This document shows, in pieces, positions 25,982-34,577 of a stretch of 64,000 nucleotides of DNA. Positions within the stretch are counted from its first letter, which is position 1. Each line of letters opens with the position of its first letter. Below the pieces are notes generated by a model. That model was not told where the DNA came from. It searched no databases and saw nothing but the letters and a program-made list of their open reading frames with translations. A program made the translations under genes and the position numbers. Source of the DNA: Rhodanobacteraceae bacterium (GTDB taxonomy: Bacteria > Pseudomonadota > Gammaproteobacteria > Xanthomonadales > SZUA-5); contig JADKFD010000027.1 in the NCBI GenBank assembly GCA_016717705.1, positions 1-64,000 of the forward strand, in the 5' to 3' direction.

Positions 25982-27763
25982 TCAGGCCTCCTGCCGCTCC
26001 ATCTTCTCCGGCGCCGATACGCCGATCAGCTTGAGGCCGTTGGCCAGCACCTGTTTGACCGCCAGCAGCAGATTCAGGCGCGCGTTGCGCAGGTCGTCGT
26101 CGTCGACCAGGATCTTCACCTGGGCGCCGTCGTAATAGCCGTGCAGGGCGGCCGCCAGTTCGCGCAGGTAGTTGGCGACCAGGTGCGGCGCACGCAGTTC
26201 GCCGGCCTTTTCGATGGTCTCCGGAAAGCGCTGCAACAGGTTCATCAGGTCGAGCTCGTGCGCGTTGTCGAGCTGCGCGCGCGCGGCCTCGCCGGCTGCT
26301 CGGTCGTGCGTCTGCCCTTGCTCGGCCAGCTTGTGGAACACCGAGGCGATGCGCGCATGCGCGTACTGCACGTAGTAGACCGGATTGTCCTTGCTCTGCG
26401 ACTTGGCCAGCTCCAGATCGAAATCCAGGTGCTGCTCGTGGCTGCGCATCACGTAGAAGAAGCGCGCGGCGTCGGTGCCGACCTCGGTGCGCAGATCCTT
26501 GAGCGTGACGAAGTTGCCCTCGCGCTTGCCCATCGATACTTCCTTGCCGTCCTTGTACAGCTTGGCGAACTGCACCAGCACGATCTCGACGTTCGCCGGA
26601 TTCAGGCCCAGGCCACTGGCGGCAGCCTTGAGCCGCGCGATGTAGCCGTGATGGTCGGCGCCGAGCACGTAGACGGCGCGGGTGAAACCACGCTCGAACT
26701 TGTTCAACAGGTAAGCGATGTCCGACGCGAAGTAGGTGGTCTGGCCGTTCTCGCGGATGACCACGCGGTCCTTCTCGTCGCCGAAGGTGGTCGCGCGGAA
26801 CCACATCGCACCCTTCTCTTCGTACATGTGGCCGAGGCGGGTCAGGCGCTCGATGGCACGATTGACCGCACCGGACTCATTCAGGCTGCGCTCGCTGAAC
26901 CAGTTGTCGTAGCGCACATTGAAGGCCAGCAGCTCCTCGCGGATCGCGTCCAGCAGGCGCTCCAGCGCCAGCTTGTAGATCAGGTCGAAGCCGCCGGGGC
27001 CGAGCAACTGGCGCGCGCGGTTGATCAGGCCGTCGACATGCGCTTCCTTGTCGCCACCCTGGCTCTCGTCGGCGGGCAGGTCGGCGCATACCGCAAGCGG
27101 ATCCTGGCGGAAACGGTCGCCGTGTGCCTGCTGCAGCGCATGCGCGACCTCGACGACGTAGTCGCCCTTGTAACCGTTGTCCGGGAAGCGCACCGGGTTG
27201 CCGGTGAGCTCCAGATAACGCAGCCACACGCTGGTGGCCAGAATGTCCATCTGCCGACCGTAGTCGTTGACGTAGTACTCGCGCTGCACCTTGAGGCCAC
27301 TGGCCTCCAGGATATTGCTCAGGCTGGCGCCAAACGCGGCGCCGCGGCCGTGGCCGACGTGCAGCGGCCCGGTCGGGTTGGCGCTGACGTATTCCAGCGT
27401 GATGTGCTCGTTTTCATCGACGGGCGCATGGCCATAGCCGGCGCCGCGCTCGAGCACCTGGTCGAGGGTGTCCAGCAGGCAGCTGGGGGTGAGCGTGAAA
27501 TTGATGAAACCGGGGCCGGCAATGGCAAGCTTCTCGACGTGACGCGACGGCGGCAGATGGTCGACGATCGCCTGCGCCAGATCGCGCGGCTTCATGCCCA
27601 GCTGCTTGCACAGCACCAATGCGGCATTCGTGGCGAAATCGCCATGCTCGCGCTGACGCGTACGATCGATCGCGAACTCCGGCGTCTGCGGCAACTCCAC
27701 ATGCTGCTTGCGACTGACGTCGAGCAGCGCCTGCATCACCAGTTCAACCAGATGTTCTTTCAC
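25982..27763 (-). CDS. argS: Arginyl-tRNA synthetase
   Basis: Class I synthetase charging tRNA-Arg. 593 residues from GTG 27763, chosen because it begins the family N-terminal domain (KEHLVELVMQALLDVSRK); the upstream frame is translated repeat. HIGH motif is HVGH at 135-138 within SANPTGPLHVGHGRG. The KMSKS-equivalent region reads GKEVSMGKREGNFVTLKDL. The C-terminal DALR anticodon-binding domain ends LKLIGVSAPEKMERQEA. The SPOR gene follows on the same strand after 152 bp. Confidence 0.97.
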   Translation of the reverse strand: MKEHLVELVMQALLDVSRKQHVELPQTPEFAIDRTRQREHGDFATNAALVLCKQLGMKPRDLAQAIVDHLPPSRHVEKLAIAGPGFINFTLTPSCLLDTLDQVLERGAGYGHAPVDENEHITLEYVSANPTGPLHVGHGRGAAFGASLSNILEASGLKVQREYYVNDYGRQMDILATSVWLRYLELTGNPVRFPDNGYKGDYVVEVAHALQQAHGDRFRQDPLAVCADLPADESQGGDKEAHVDGLINRARQLLGPGGFDLIYKLALERLLDAIREELLAFNVRYDNWFSERSLNESGAVNRAIERLTRLGHMYEEKGAMWFRATTFGDEKDRVVIRENGQTTYFASDIAYLLNKFERGFTRAVYVLGADHHGYIARLKAAASGLGLNPANVEIVLVQFAKLYKDGKEVSMGKREGNFVTLKDLRTEVGTDAARFFYVMRSHEQHLDFDLELAKSQSKDNPVYYVQYAHARIASVFHKLAEQGQTHDRAAGEAARAQLDNAHELDLMNLLQRFPETIEKAGELRAPHLVANYLRELAAALHGYYDGAQVKILVDDDDLRNARLNLLLAVKQVLANGLKLIGVSAPEKMERQEA

Positions 27764-27891
27764 GACAAGGCGGCACTTGGATCGGGGGTCGCGAAGAATA
27801 GCAGTCCGTGGTTGACGGGGTGCTCGTAGGGCCGGACCGTCCATGCGGCCTCGGCACAGTTGTGGAAGCGCGCCAGCAGGATGCTCTGCGA

Positions 27892-27966
27892 TCGCGACCA
27901 AGGTCGCTCCTACAGTTCCTGCGCGGATCTTGGGCAAGGTTGTAGGAGCGCGCTTGCGCGCGATGC
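27892..27966. repeat. Dispersed hairpin-pair repeat (family A), copy 4
   Basis: Left arm is the GGTCGC variant (TCGCGACCAAGGTCGCTCCTAC) and the right arm the standard GTAGGAGCGCGCTTGCGCGC form, so the pair is mismatched. It lies in the 357-bp argS-feoA divergent gap; apart from this and the Fur-box region the gap shows no other structure. Confidence 0.85.
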
Positions 27967-28041
27967 TCTTGATCGCGGGTACCGGTCGACGTGATCTGCC
28001 CCGCCTTGACTTTGGTCAACACGCCCATCGATAAATTGGCA

Positions 28042-28060
28042 TTTGATAGTCATTCGCATT
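28042..28060 (-). promoter_or_regulatory. Candidate Fur box upstream of feoA
   Basis: On the minus strand it reads AATGCGAATGACTATCAAA, matching 15 of 19 positions of the gammaproteobacterial Fur consensus AATGAGAATGATTATCATT. It lies about 60 bp before the feoA start in an AT-richer patch, the expected place for iron repression of ferrous iron uptake. Confidence 0.6.
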
Positions 28061-28120
28061 TACGCCGGGCAGCTGTATCGTTAAGCTCGTTCCTCCTTTC
28101 GCGTGTGACCCTGGATAGTC

Positions 28121-28435
28121 ATGTGGGCCGAAGTTTCCGACATCGCCGTCTTGCCGACTGAGCGCCTTGAGGCGCCCGAGCGCCGTGTGAGCCTGGCGTC
28201 ATTGCGCAAGGGTCAATCGGCGCGTGTGCTGGAAGTGCGCCTGCCGCAGGGCAAGCACGGCCACGACCTCAATCTGGTCCTGCGCCTGCTGGAAATCGGC
28301 TTTGTGCCCGGCGAGCTGGTGCGCGTGGTGGCACTCGGCCCCGGCGGCAACGAACCGATCGCCGTGCGCATCGGCGGGACGCTGTTCGCCTTGCGCCGGC
28401 ACGAGGCCGAGCACATCGTGGTCGAGCTGCTGTGA
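28121..28435 (+). CDS. feoA: FeoA ferrous iron transport accessory protein
   Basis: 104-residue SH3-like cytosolic protein that assists FeoB. The family pattern is seen in SLASLRKGQSARVLEVRL, LRLLEIGFVPGELVRVVAL and the ending EPIAVRIGGTLFALRRHEAEHIVVE. ATG 28121 carries a 20-residue leader before the domain. Its TGA overlaps the GTG of feoB, so the two are translationally coupled. A candidate Fur box precedes it. Confidence 0.92.
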   Translation: MWAEVSDIAVLPTERLEAPERRVSLASLRKGQSARVLEVRLPQGKHGHDLNLVLRLLEIGFVPGELVRVVALGPGGNEPIAVRIGGTLFALRRHEAEHIVVELL

Positions 28436-30320
28436 GCGCGGCGCAGGCCCTGGCGGACCTCGGCGACCGCCGCCGGATTGCGCTGCTCGGCAATCCCAAC
28501 TGCGGCAAGACGGCCCTGTTCAACCTGCTGACCGGCAGTCGCCAGAAGGTCGCCAACTACACCGGCGTCACCGTCGAACGCAAGGAAGGCGTCGCCACCT
28601 CGCCGGCCGGCACGCGCTATCGCGTGCTCGACCTGCCGGGCGCCTATTCGCTGAACGCTGGCAGCGCCGACGAAGCGGTCACCCGCGACGTCGTCTTCGG
28701 CCAGCTGGCCGGAGAGCAGGTCCCCGAGGTGCTGGTGTGCGTCACCGATGCCACCAACCTGCGTCTGAATCTGCGCCTGGTGCTGGAGGTGCGGCGTCTC
28801 GGGATTCCGATGCTGCTGGCGCTCAACATGAGCGATCTGGCCAGTCGCCGCGGCATCGAGATCGATGTGGCGAAGCTGTCGAGCCTGCTCGGCGTGCCGG
28901 TGGTGGCGACCGTCGGCGTGCATCGCGGCGGCGCCGACCCGCTGCTGCTGGCGCTCGACGCGATGCCGCGAACCCTTGCCGGCGCGCCGACGCAATGGCG
29001 CCCGCCGACGCTGGAAGAGATCACCGAAACCCACCGCCAGGTGCGCGAGATCCTGCTGCAGACGGTGCGCGAACCGGCCGTCGATACCCGTTGGGACGAG
29101 CGCATCGACGCGTCGTCATGCATCCGGTTGCCGGTCTGGTGATCCTCGCGGCGGTGTTGTTCCTGATGTTCCAGGCGGTGTTTGCCTGGGCCGAAGCGCC
29201 GATGGGCTGGATCGAAGGCGCCGTGGCCTGGGTCGGAGGAGTGGTCAACAGCGCCATGGCCGATGGCTTGCTGCGCAGCCTGCTGGTCGACGGCATCATT
29301 GCCGGCGTCGGCGGCGTGCTGGTGTTCCTGCCGCAGATCGTGATCCTGTTCGCCTTCATCCTGGCGCTGGAGGATTCCGGCTACCTGCCGCGCGCGGCCT
29401 TTCTGCTCGATCGTTTCATGGGCAAGGTCGGCCTGTCCGGGCGCTCGTTCATTCCGCTGCTGTCGAGCTTCGCCTGCGCCATCCCCGGGATCATGGCGAC
29501 GCGCGTGATCAGCAACTGGCGCGACCGCCTGTCGACCATCCTGATCGCGCCGCTGATGACCTGTTCGGCGCGATTGCCGGTGTACGCGCTGCTGATCGGT
29601 GCCTTCATTCCGCAACGCGAAGTCGGCGGTTTCTTCAACCTGCAGGGCCTGGTGCTGTTCGGGTTGTACCTCGCCGGTATCGTCGGCGCGCTGGTCGTCG
29701 CCTTCGTGCTCAAGCGCACCGTCGGTCGCGGCATGCACCATCCGCTGATGATGGAACTGCCGACCTGGCGTTTGCCGAACCTGCGCAACCTCGCCCTCGG
29801 CCTGCTCGAACGCGTGAAGATCTTCCTGCGCCGCGTCGGCGGCATCATCCTGGCGCTGATGATCATCCTGTGGGCGCTGTCGACCTTCCCGGCGCCGCCG
29901 GAGGGCGCCACCGGCGCGGCGATCGACTACAGCTTTGCCGGCATGCTCGGCCACGCCATCCAGCCGCTGTTCGCGCCGATCGGCTTCGGCTGGGAGATCT
30001 GCATCGCGCTGATCCCCGGCATGGCCGCGCGCGAAGTCGCGGTCGGCGCGCTCGGCACCGTGTATTCGCTGCAGGGCGGCGACGAGGAAGTCGCCAGCCA
30101 GCTCGGCACGCTGATCGGCGCCCAGTGGTCGCTGGCCACCGCGCTGTCGCTGCTGGCCTGGTACGTGTTTGCGCCGCAATGCCTGGCGACGCTGGCGGTG
30201 GTCAAGCGCGAAACCCAGACCTGGCGCTATCCGCTGATCATGGCCGCTTATCTCTTCGCGATGGCCTATCTGGCGTCATTCTTGACCTACCAGATCGCTG
30301 TCGCGCTGGGAGCCGGGTGA
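28432..30320 (+). pseudogene. feoB: FeoB ferrous iron transporter, split by a one-base deletion
   Basis: Inner-membrane Fe2+ permease with an N-terminal G domain. From GTG 28432: G1 GNPNCGKTALF, G3 DLPGAYS and G4 NMSD are intact, and translation then stops at 29142. The remaining protein (VVMHPVAGLVILAAVLFLMFQ, then Gate motifs SSFACAIPGIMATR and the helices to YQIAVALGAG) is in the next frame. The junction reads GACGCGTCGTC where GACGCGGTCGTC would restore ERIDAVVMHP, so one G is missing at about 29112. Repaired, the protein would be 629 residues, normal for FeoB. As written it gives a soluble GTPase fragment and no permease. It may be a sequencing error. Confidence 0.88.
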
Positions 30321-30544
30321 TGCTCGAATCCCTGCTGGTCGCGCTGATCGTTGCCGCTGCCGCCGTCTACGCGCTCTGGCAGCTGACGCCGGCCCCGCTG
30401 CGTCTGCGCTTTGCCCAGGCTTTTGCCAGGCGCTGCGCGCAAACCCGGCTGCAGCCGCTGGCCCCAGCGCTGACCCGCGCCGCCACCCCGTCCCAGCGGC
30501 GCCGGCGCACGCAGCCGTGCCCGGTGGGGCGCACGCGGCCGTAG
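30320..30544 (+). CDS. Small membrane protein downstream of feoB (DUF6587-like)
   Basis: 74 residues beginning with a transmembrane helix (MLESLLVALIVAAAAVYALWQL) and a PAPLRLRFAQAFARR segment, then a basic Arg/Pro-rich tail. ATG 30320 overlaps the feoB TGA by one base, which strongly suggests one operon. Small membrane proteins with this layout commonly follow feoB in Lysobacterales; a cysteine-rich tail is usual in those I recall, and here there are only two Cys, so the tail may be altered. Function unknown. Confidence 0.6.
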   Translation: MLESLLVALIVAAAAVYALWQLTPAPLRLRFAQAFARRCAQTRLQPLAPALTRAATPSQRRRRTQPCPVGRTRP

Positions 30545-30638
30545 CCTGGTGGCTTGGGCGCACGCTGAGCGGAAGCCGCTCCGCGGTGTTCGGCGGAGTC
30601 CGGTCGCCTGGCGGTGCGCTTGTTCGCCCAGCGAACCT

Positions 30639-30690
30639 GTGGGAGCGGATTCATTCCGCGAAAGCACTCGCGGAGTAAATCCGCTCCCAC
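30639..30690. repeat. Dispersed inverted repeat (family B), copy 4
   Basis: Arms GTGGGAGCGGATTCATTCCG and CGGAGTAAATCCGCTCCCAC. Flanks are also conserved with other copies: GGTCGCC...GCGCTTG...CGAACCT on the left and AAATCAATACCTTACGGC then TGTTCGGTG on the right, so the repeated unit extends over about 30600-30728. Confidence 0.88.
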
Positions 30691-30730
30691 AGTGAAATCA
30701 ATACCTTACGGCATGTTCGGTGAGAGCGAT

Positions 30731-31438
30731 CTACCCCGCCCGCCGGGTGCAGTGGAAGAAACCGTTCAGGGTCAGCCGGCCGCGGGCGGGATCCTCGCTC
30801 AGGCGCTCCGGCGCAGGGATGTCGCTGCAATGGAACAGCGTGCCGTCGTAGAAGATCGCGCGGTTCCAGCGTGGTTCGATGTGGGCGACTTTCTCGAACC
30901 AGTCGTTGGACTCGGTGAGGTAGCCGCGCGCAACACCGTACTTGCGGGCGAAGGCCGCGCTGTCCAGCGTGCCGGATTCGTGAACCAAGAGGTCGATGTC
31001 GAGCGCCGGGCGCTTCGGCATGAAGAAGTTGGTGCCGCCGAGCGCGGCGTCCTGGAACAGGTACAACACCGAGGCGCCGACGGCATGTTCCGGCCCGAGG
31101 CCCATGCGGTCGCGATGGCAGATCCACTGCCGCGGCTGTAACTGTGCCGGTGGCAAAGTCACGATGGACAGGCGGCTGTGGGCGCGCTGGATGCGCCGCG
31201 CACCCAGGCGTTGCCGGATGTGCACCGCGAAGAAGTCGCGCAGGCGCTCGCTGATGCCGTCGGGCATCGCCAGTTCGATACCCGGATAGGCGTTGTGGCC
31301 TTCCATTGCGAAATCGGCGCGATGCCGCACGGCGCGCTCGACCCAGGCATCCGGATCGGCCAGCGCGTTGTCGATGACGTAGCAGCTGTGGCCGGCGCAG
31401 ATCGGCACGCTGCGGATGACGGGATCGGGATTGAACAT
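30731..31438 (-). CDS. DUF6445 family protein
   Basis: 235 residues. Family-type blocks: NAYPGIELAMPDGISERLRDF, ARLSIVTLPPAQLQPRQW-like (here SRLSIVTLPPAQLQPRQWIC), HRDRMGL, ASVLYLFQDAALGGTNFF and the ending RGRLTLNGFFHCT. The paired His residues and the LYLFQDAALGGTNFF strand resemble the double-stranded beta-helix of 2-oxoglutarate/Fe(II) oxygenases, so an oxygenase-like fold is possible but not shown. ATG 31438 begins MFNPDPVIRSVPICAGHSCY. Divergent from an esterase gene. Function unknown. Confidence 0.75.
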   Translation of the reverse strand: MFNPDPVIRSVPICAGHSCYVIDNALADPDAWVERAVRHRADFAMEGHNAYPGIELAMPDGISERLRDFFAVHIRQRLGARRIQRAHSRLSIVTLPPAQLQPRQWICHRDRMGLGPEHAVGASVLYLFQDAALGGTNFFMPKRPALDIDLLVHESGTLDSAAFARKYGVARGYLTESNDWFEKVAHIEPRWNRAIFYDGTLFHCSDIPAPERLSEDPARGRLTLNGFFHCTRRAG

Positions 31439-31494
31439 GTCTGCCCTGGGGCCCTCTGAACAAGTTCTGCGAGCCGCGTTGTACCTCAAGAGAT

Positions 31495-31520
31495 GGTCGC
31501 GACGCGCGCGTCGCTCCTAC
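31495..31520. repeat. Family A half element
   Basis: GGTCGCGACGCGCGCGTCGC followed by TCCTAC, a single arm of the GTCGCGAC variant, in the divergent gap between the DUF6445 and esterase genes. Confidence 0.8.
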
Positions 31521-31538
31521 AATTGGGGCTACCCACCG

Positions 31539-32474
31539 ATGGCGACCACCATGCGCATGATGCGTTTTGCGGCACTGACTTTGCTACTGAGCACGAATGC
31601 CATGGCGGAACTTCCCAAGGTCGGCTCCGGCCGCGTCGAGCGCCTGGAGGCCTTTGCCTCGCAGTTCGTCGCGGCGCGCAATGTCGACATCTGGTTGCCC
31701 GATGGCTATCCGGCGCAGGCGCCCTACGCGGTGTTGTACATGCACGACGGTCAGCTGCTGTTCGATCCGGCGCACACCTGGAACGGACTGGAGTGGCGTG
31801 CCGACGAGGTCGCGGGCGAGTTGATCCGCAGTGGCAAGTCGCGGCCGTTCATCATCGTCGGCGTGTGGAACGCCGAACCGGCGCGGCACAGCGAGTACTT
31901 CCCCCAGCGCGCTTTCGAGCTGCTCGATTCAGCCGAGCAGGCGCGCATGTACACACTCAAGCGCGGCGAACAGCTGCTGTTCGCGGGTCCGGTGGATTCC
32001 GACGACTACCTGAAGTTCCTGGTGACCGAGCTCAAGCCGCATGTCGACCAGCACTACGCGGTCGCCCCGGGCCCCGGGCAGACCGCGATCATGGGCTCCA
32101 GCATGGGCGGCCTGATCTCGATGTACGCGCTGGCGCAATACCCGCAGGTCTTCGGCGCGGCGGCATGCCTGTCGACGCACTGGGCCGGCACCGTGACGGC
32201 AGACGATCGGCCGGTGCAGGAGGCGCTCCTGGCCTGGGTCGACCAGTTTTTCCCGGCGCCACGCGGCCAGCGCATCTACATGGACCGCGGCGACCAGACC
32301 CTGGATGCCTGGTATCCGGCGCTGCAGACGCGCGTCGATGCGCTGTTGCGGGGCAAGGGTTATGACCGCTCCAACTGGTTGTCTCTGGCCTTTGCCGGCG
32401 CCGAACACAGCGAGAAATCCTGGGCAGCGCGGCTGCAGGTGCCCATGCAGTTCCTGTTGCCGCCGCAACCGTAG
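31539..32474 (+). CDS. Secreted alpha/beta-hydrolase, esterase D/enterochelin-esterase type
   Basis: 311 residues with a signal peptide (MATTMRMMRFAALTLLLSTNAMA) chosen from ATG 31539; the longer frame upstream is translated repeat. The domain shows RNVDIWLPDGYPAQAPYAVLYMHDGQLLFD, the nucleophile elbow GSSMGG (S188), and a C-terminal catalytic-His region AEHSEKSWAARL. Proteins of this Pfam Esterase family cleave carboxylic or siderophore esters in the periplasm or outside the cell. Substrate cannot be told from sequence. Followed by a perfect hairpin at 32480-32520. Confidence 0.87.
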   Translation: MATTMRMMRFAALTLLLSTNAMAELPKVGSGRVERLEAFASQFVAARNVDIWLPDGYPAQAPYAVLYMHDGQLLFDPAHTWNGLEWRADEVAGELIRSGKSRPFIIVGVWNAEPARHSEYFPQRAFELLDSAEQARMYTLKRGEQLLFAGPVDSDDYLKFLVTELKPHVDQHYAVAPGPGQTAIMGSSMGGLISMYALAQYPQVFGAAACLSTHWAGTVTADDRPVQEALLAWVDQFFPAPRGQRIYMDRGDQTLDAWYPALQTRVDALLRGKGYDRSNWLSLAFAGAEHSEKSWAARLQVPMQFLLPPQP

Positions 32475-32479
32475 CAACC

Positions 32480-32520
32480 GTAGGGCGGATTCTTTGCCTG
32501 CGGCAAAGGATCCGCCCTAC
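32480..32520. terminator. Hairpin repeat after the esterase gene
   Basis: GTAGGGCGGATTCTTTGCC and GGCAAAGGATCCGCCCTAC pair almost perfectly around a 3-base loop, five bases after the esterase stop. It resembles the dispersed GTAGGGCGGA hairpins seen in many proteobacteria and may stop transcription before tal. Confidence 0.6.
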
Positions 32521-32591
32521 CGGAGCGCCGCCGGCTGGCGTGCGTGCGCGGGCCAAGGTCTAATCGCGGGCTTTCACGCTCGCCGCCGATC

Positions 32592-33545
32592 ATGAACCAG
32601 CTCGAACAACTCAAACGCTACACCACCGTGGTCGCCGACACCGGCAACTTCCGGCAACTGGCGCAGTTCGCGCCGCGCGATGCGACGACCAATCCTTCGC
32701 TGATCCTGAAAGCGGTGCAGCAGCCCGACTACGCACCGCTGCTGGCGGAAACCGTGGCTGCGCAGCGACAGCTGCCGTTGGACCAGATCGTCGATCAGGT
32801 GCTGGTGCGCTTTGGCCTGGAGATTCTCAAGGTGGTACCGGGTCGCGTCAGCACCGAGGTGGATGCGCGGCTGTCCTTCGACAGCGCCGCAACGATCGAA
32901 CGCGCGCACCGGCTGATCGGCCTCTACCAGCAGGCGGGCATCGGCCGTGAGCGCGTGCTGATCAAGATCGCGTCGACCTGGGAAGGCATCCAGGCGGCCA
33001 GGGTCCTCGAGCGCGAAGGCATCCGCTGCAACCTGACCCTGCTGTTTGCCTTCTGCCAGGCGGTCGCCTGTGGCGCCGCTGGCGTGCAGCTGATCTCGCC
33101 CTTCGTCGGCCGCATCTACGACTGGCATCGCAAGAATGCCGGCAGCGCCTGGGATGAAGCCGCCAACGCCGGCATCCATGATCCCGGCGTGCGCTCGGTG
33201 ACGCAGATCTGGCGTTACTACAAGCGTTTTGGCATCGCCACCGAAGTCATGGGCGCGAGCTTCCGCAACGTCGGCCAGATCACCGCGCTGGCCGGCTGCG
33301 ATCTGCTCACCATCAGCCCGGAGCTGCTGGCGGCGCTGCAGGCCAGTGATGAACCCTTGCCGCTGCAGCTGGATGTCGCCAGTGCGCCGGGCGCCGATTT
33401 GCAGGCCGTCAGCTACGACGAAGCCGGATTCCGCTATGCGCTGAACGCCGACGCGATGGCCACCGAAAAGCTGGCCGAGGGCATCCGCGCGTTTGCCAGC
33501 GATGCCGGCAAGCTCGACGCGATGATCGAATCGCTGCGGGCCTGA
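32592..33545 (+). CDS. tal: Transaldolase
   Basis: Transfers a dihydroxyacetone unit between sugar phosphates in the non-oxidative pentose phosphate pathway. 317 residues, the class I TalB-like length. Schiff-base Lys is K125 in VLIKIASTWEG. Also seen: RDATTNPSLILKA, CNLTLLFAFCQAVACGAAGVQLISPFVGRI and GASFRNVGQITALAGCDLLTI. ATG 32592 begins MNQLEQLKRYTTVVADTG. It complements the Entner-Doudoroff genes earlier in the window but is in a separate locus. Confidence 0.96.
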   Translation: MNQLEQLKRYTTVVADTGNFRQLAQFAPRDATTNPSLILKAVQQPDYAPLLAETVAAQRQLPLDQIVDQVLVRFGLEILKVVPGRVSTEVDARLSFDSAATIERAHRLIGLYQQAGIGRERVLIKIASTWEGIQAARVLEREGIRCNLTLLFAFCQAVACGAAGVQLISPFVGRIYDWHRKNAGSAWDEAANAGIHDPGVRSVTQIWRYYKRFGIATEVMGASFRNVGQITALAGCDLLTISPELLAALQASDEPLPLQLDVASAPGADLQAVSYDEAGFRYALNADAMATEKLAEGIRAFASDAGKLDAMIESLRA

Positions 33546-33562
33546 TCGGGTCCCGATCGGAA

Positions 33563-33640
33563 GCATCGCGCGCAAGCGCTCTCCTGCAGATTCTGCGCAG
33601 ACTATCGGCGAGGTTGTAGGAGCGCGCTCGCGCGCGATGC
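33563..33640. repeat. Dispersed hairpin-pair repeat (family A), copy 5
   Basis: Left arm GCATCGCGCGCAAGCGCTCT and right arm GTAGGAGCGCGCTCGCGCGC plus GATGC. It fills the gap between the convergent tal and fatty acid hydroxylase genes. Confidence 0.88.
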
Positions 33641-33667
33641 CTCTGGCTGCAGACGGCGACGGCGAAT

Positions 33668-34495
33668 TCACCGGCGCCACGGCCACGCCAGCAATGCCAG
33701 GAGCTGGTGTTCGCCGGGATACGCTTGCGGCGTGTAGACGCCGACCTGTCGTGGTGGCGACTGGTAGCGGAAGCTGCCGAAGACCTGGTCCCACAGCGGC
33801 AGCGCGGTACCGAAGTTGCCGGCATCGGCTAGATTGTCGCTGTGGTGCAGGCGGTGCAGTTCGGCGCTGCCGATCAGGTAGTTGAGCCAGCCGATGCGAC
33901 CGCGCACATTGGCGTGGGTGACCAGCGATTGGGTCAGCTGGAACAGGGTGATGGCCACGATCGCGTGTGCATCGAAGCCGAGCAGGACCAGGGGCAGCAC
34001 CCGCGCCACTTTGTCGTAGAGCGCGTTCAGCGGATGCGCGGTCAGCGCGTTGGCAAGATTGAGCTTGTGCGGGCGATGGTGCAGCAGATGCACGCGCCAA
34101 AGCCAGTTGTCGCCGTGACTGATGCGGTGCAAGGCGTAGCCGCCCAATTCCGCCAGCCAGGCGCCGACGACGATCTGCAGCAGCACGGGCCAGTCCAGCG
34201 TGCCGGCGCTGAGACGCGCCCCGAGCAGGGCGATGGCGACGCCGGCAATCGCGTCGGCGAGCGCGTTGATGGACCAGGCGCCGGCATCGCGCTTGAGGTC
34301 TTCGCGCTCGGGCCGCCAGTCATCGCGGAAGGCGCGCATCCGCTCCGCGCCGGCCAGCAGCGTGACGTTCAGTACCAGCCAGCCGAGCAGCGCCAGCGTG
34401 GCGTCGTGCTCACGCGTGAGCCAGGCGAACGGCGGCAACACGGCGAGCAGCGTCAGATGGGGCCAGTGCCAGGCCTGTGGGCGGTCGGCGGTCAT
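33668..34495 (-). CDS. Sterol desaturase/fatty acid hydroxylase superfamily membrane protein
   Basis: 275-residue integral membrane di-iron enzyme candidate. The eight-His pattern is visible as HRISH, HLLHHRPHKLN, H in LVTHANVRGRIGWLNY and ELHRLHHSDN. Such enzymes hydroxylate or desaturate lipids, but the substrate is not predictable. Four to five membrane helices are seen. ATG 34495 starts MTADRPQAWHWPHLTLL. Divergent from a Crp-like regulator 82 bp away, suggesting local control. Confidence 0.87.
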   Translation of the reverse strand: MTADRPQAWHWPHLTLLAVLPPFAWLTREHDATLALLGWLVLNVTLLAGAERMRAFRDDWRPEREDLKRDAGAWSINALADAIAGVAIALLGARLSAGTLDWPVLLQIVVGAWLAELGGYALHRISHGDNWLWRVHLLHHRPHKLNLANALTAHPLNALYDKVARVLPLVLLGFDAHAIVAITLFQLTQSLVTHANVRGRIGWLNYLIGSAELHRLHHSDNLADAGNFGTALPLWDQVFGSFRYQSPPRQVGVYTPQAYPGEHQLLALLAWPWRR

Positions 34496-34577
34496 GCGTT
34501 GGGACTCGGCTGCGGGGTCGATGTCCTATGCTGCTTGGCGTCGTGGCGGCAACGCCTTAACCTGGGTTCAGTGAGCT

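Noticed and set aside
24024..26135. Plus-strand open frame of about 703 codons opposite ETF-QO and SPOR genes
   Set aside because: Antisense shadow crossing two real genes and a repeat; no domain.
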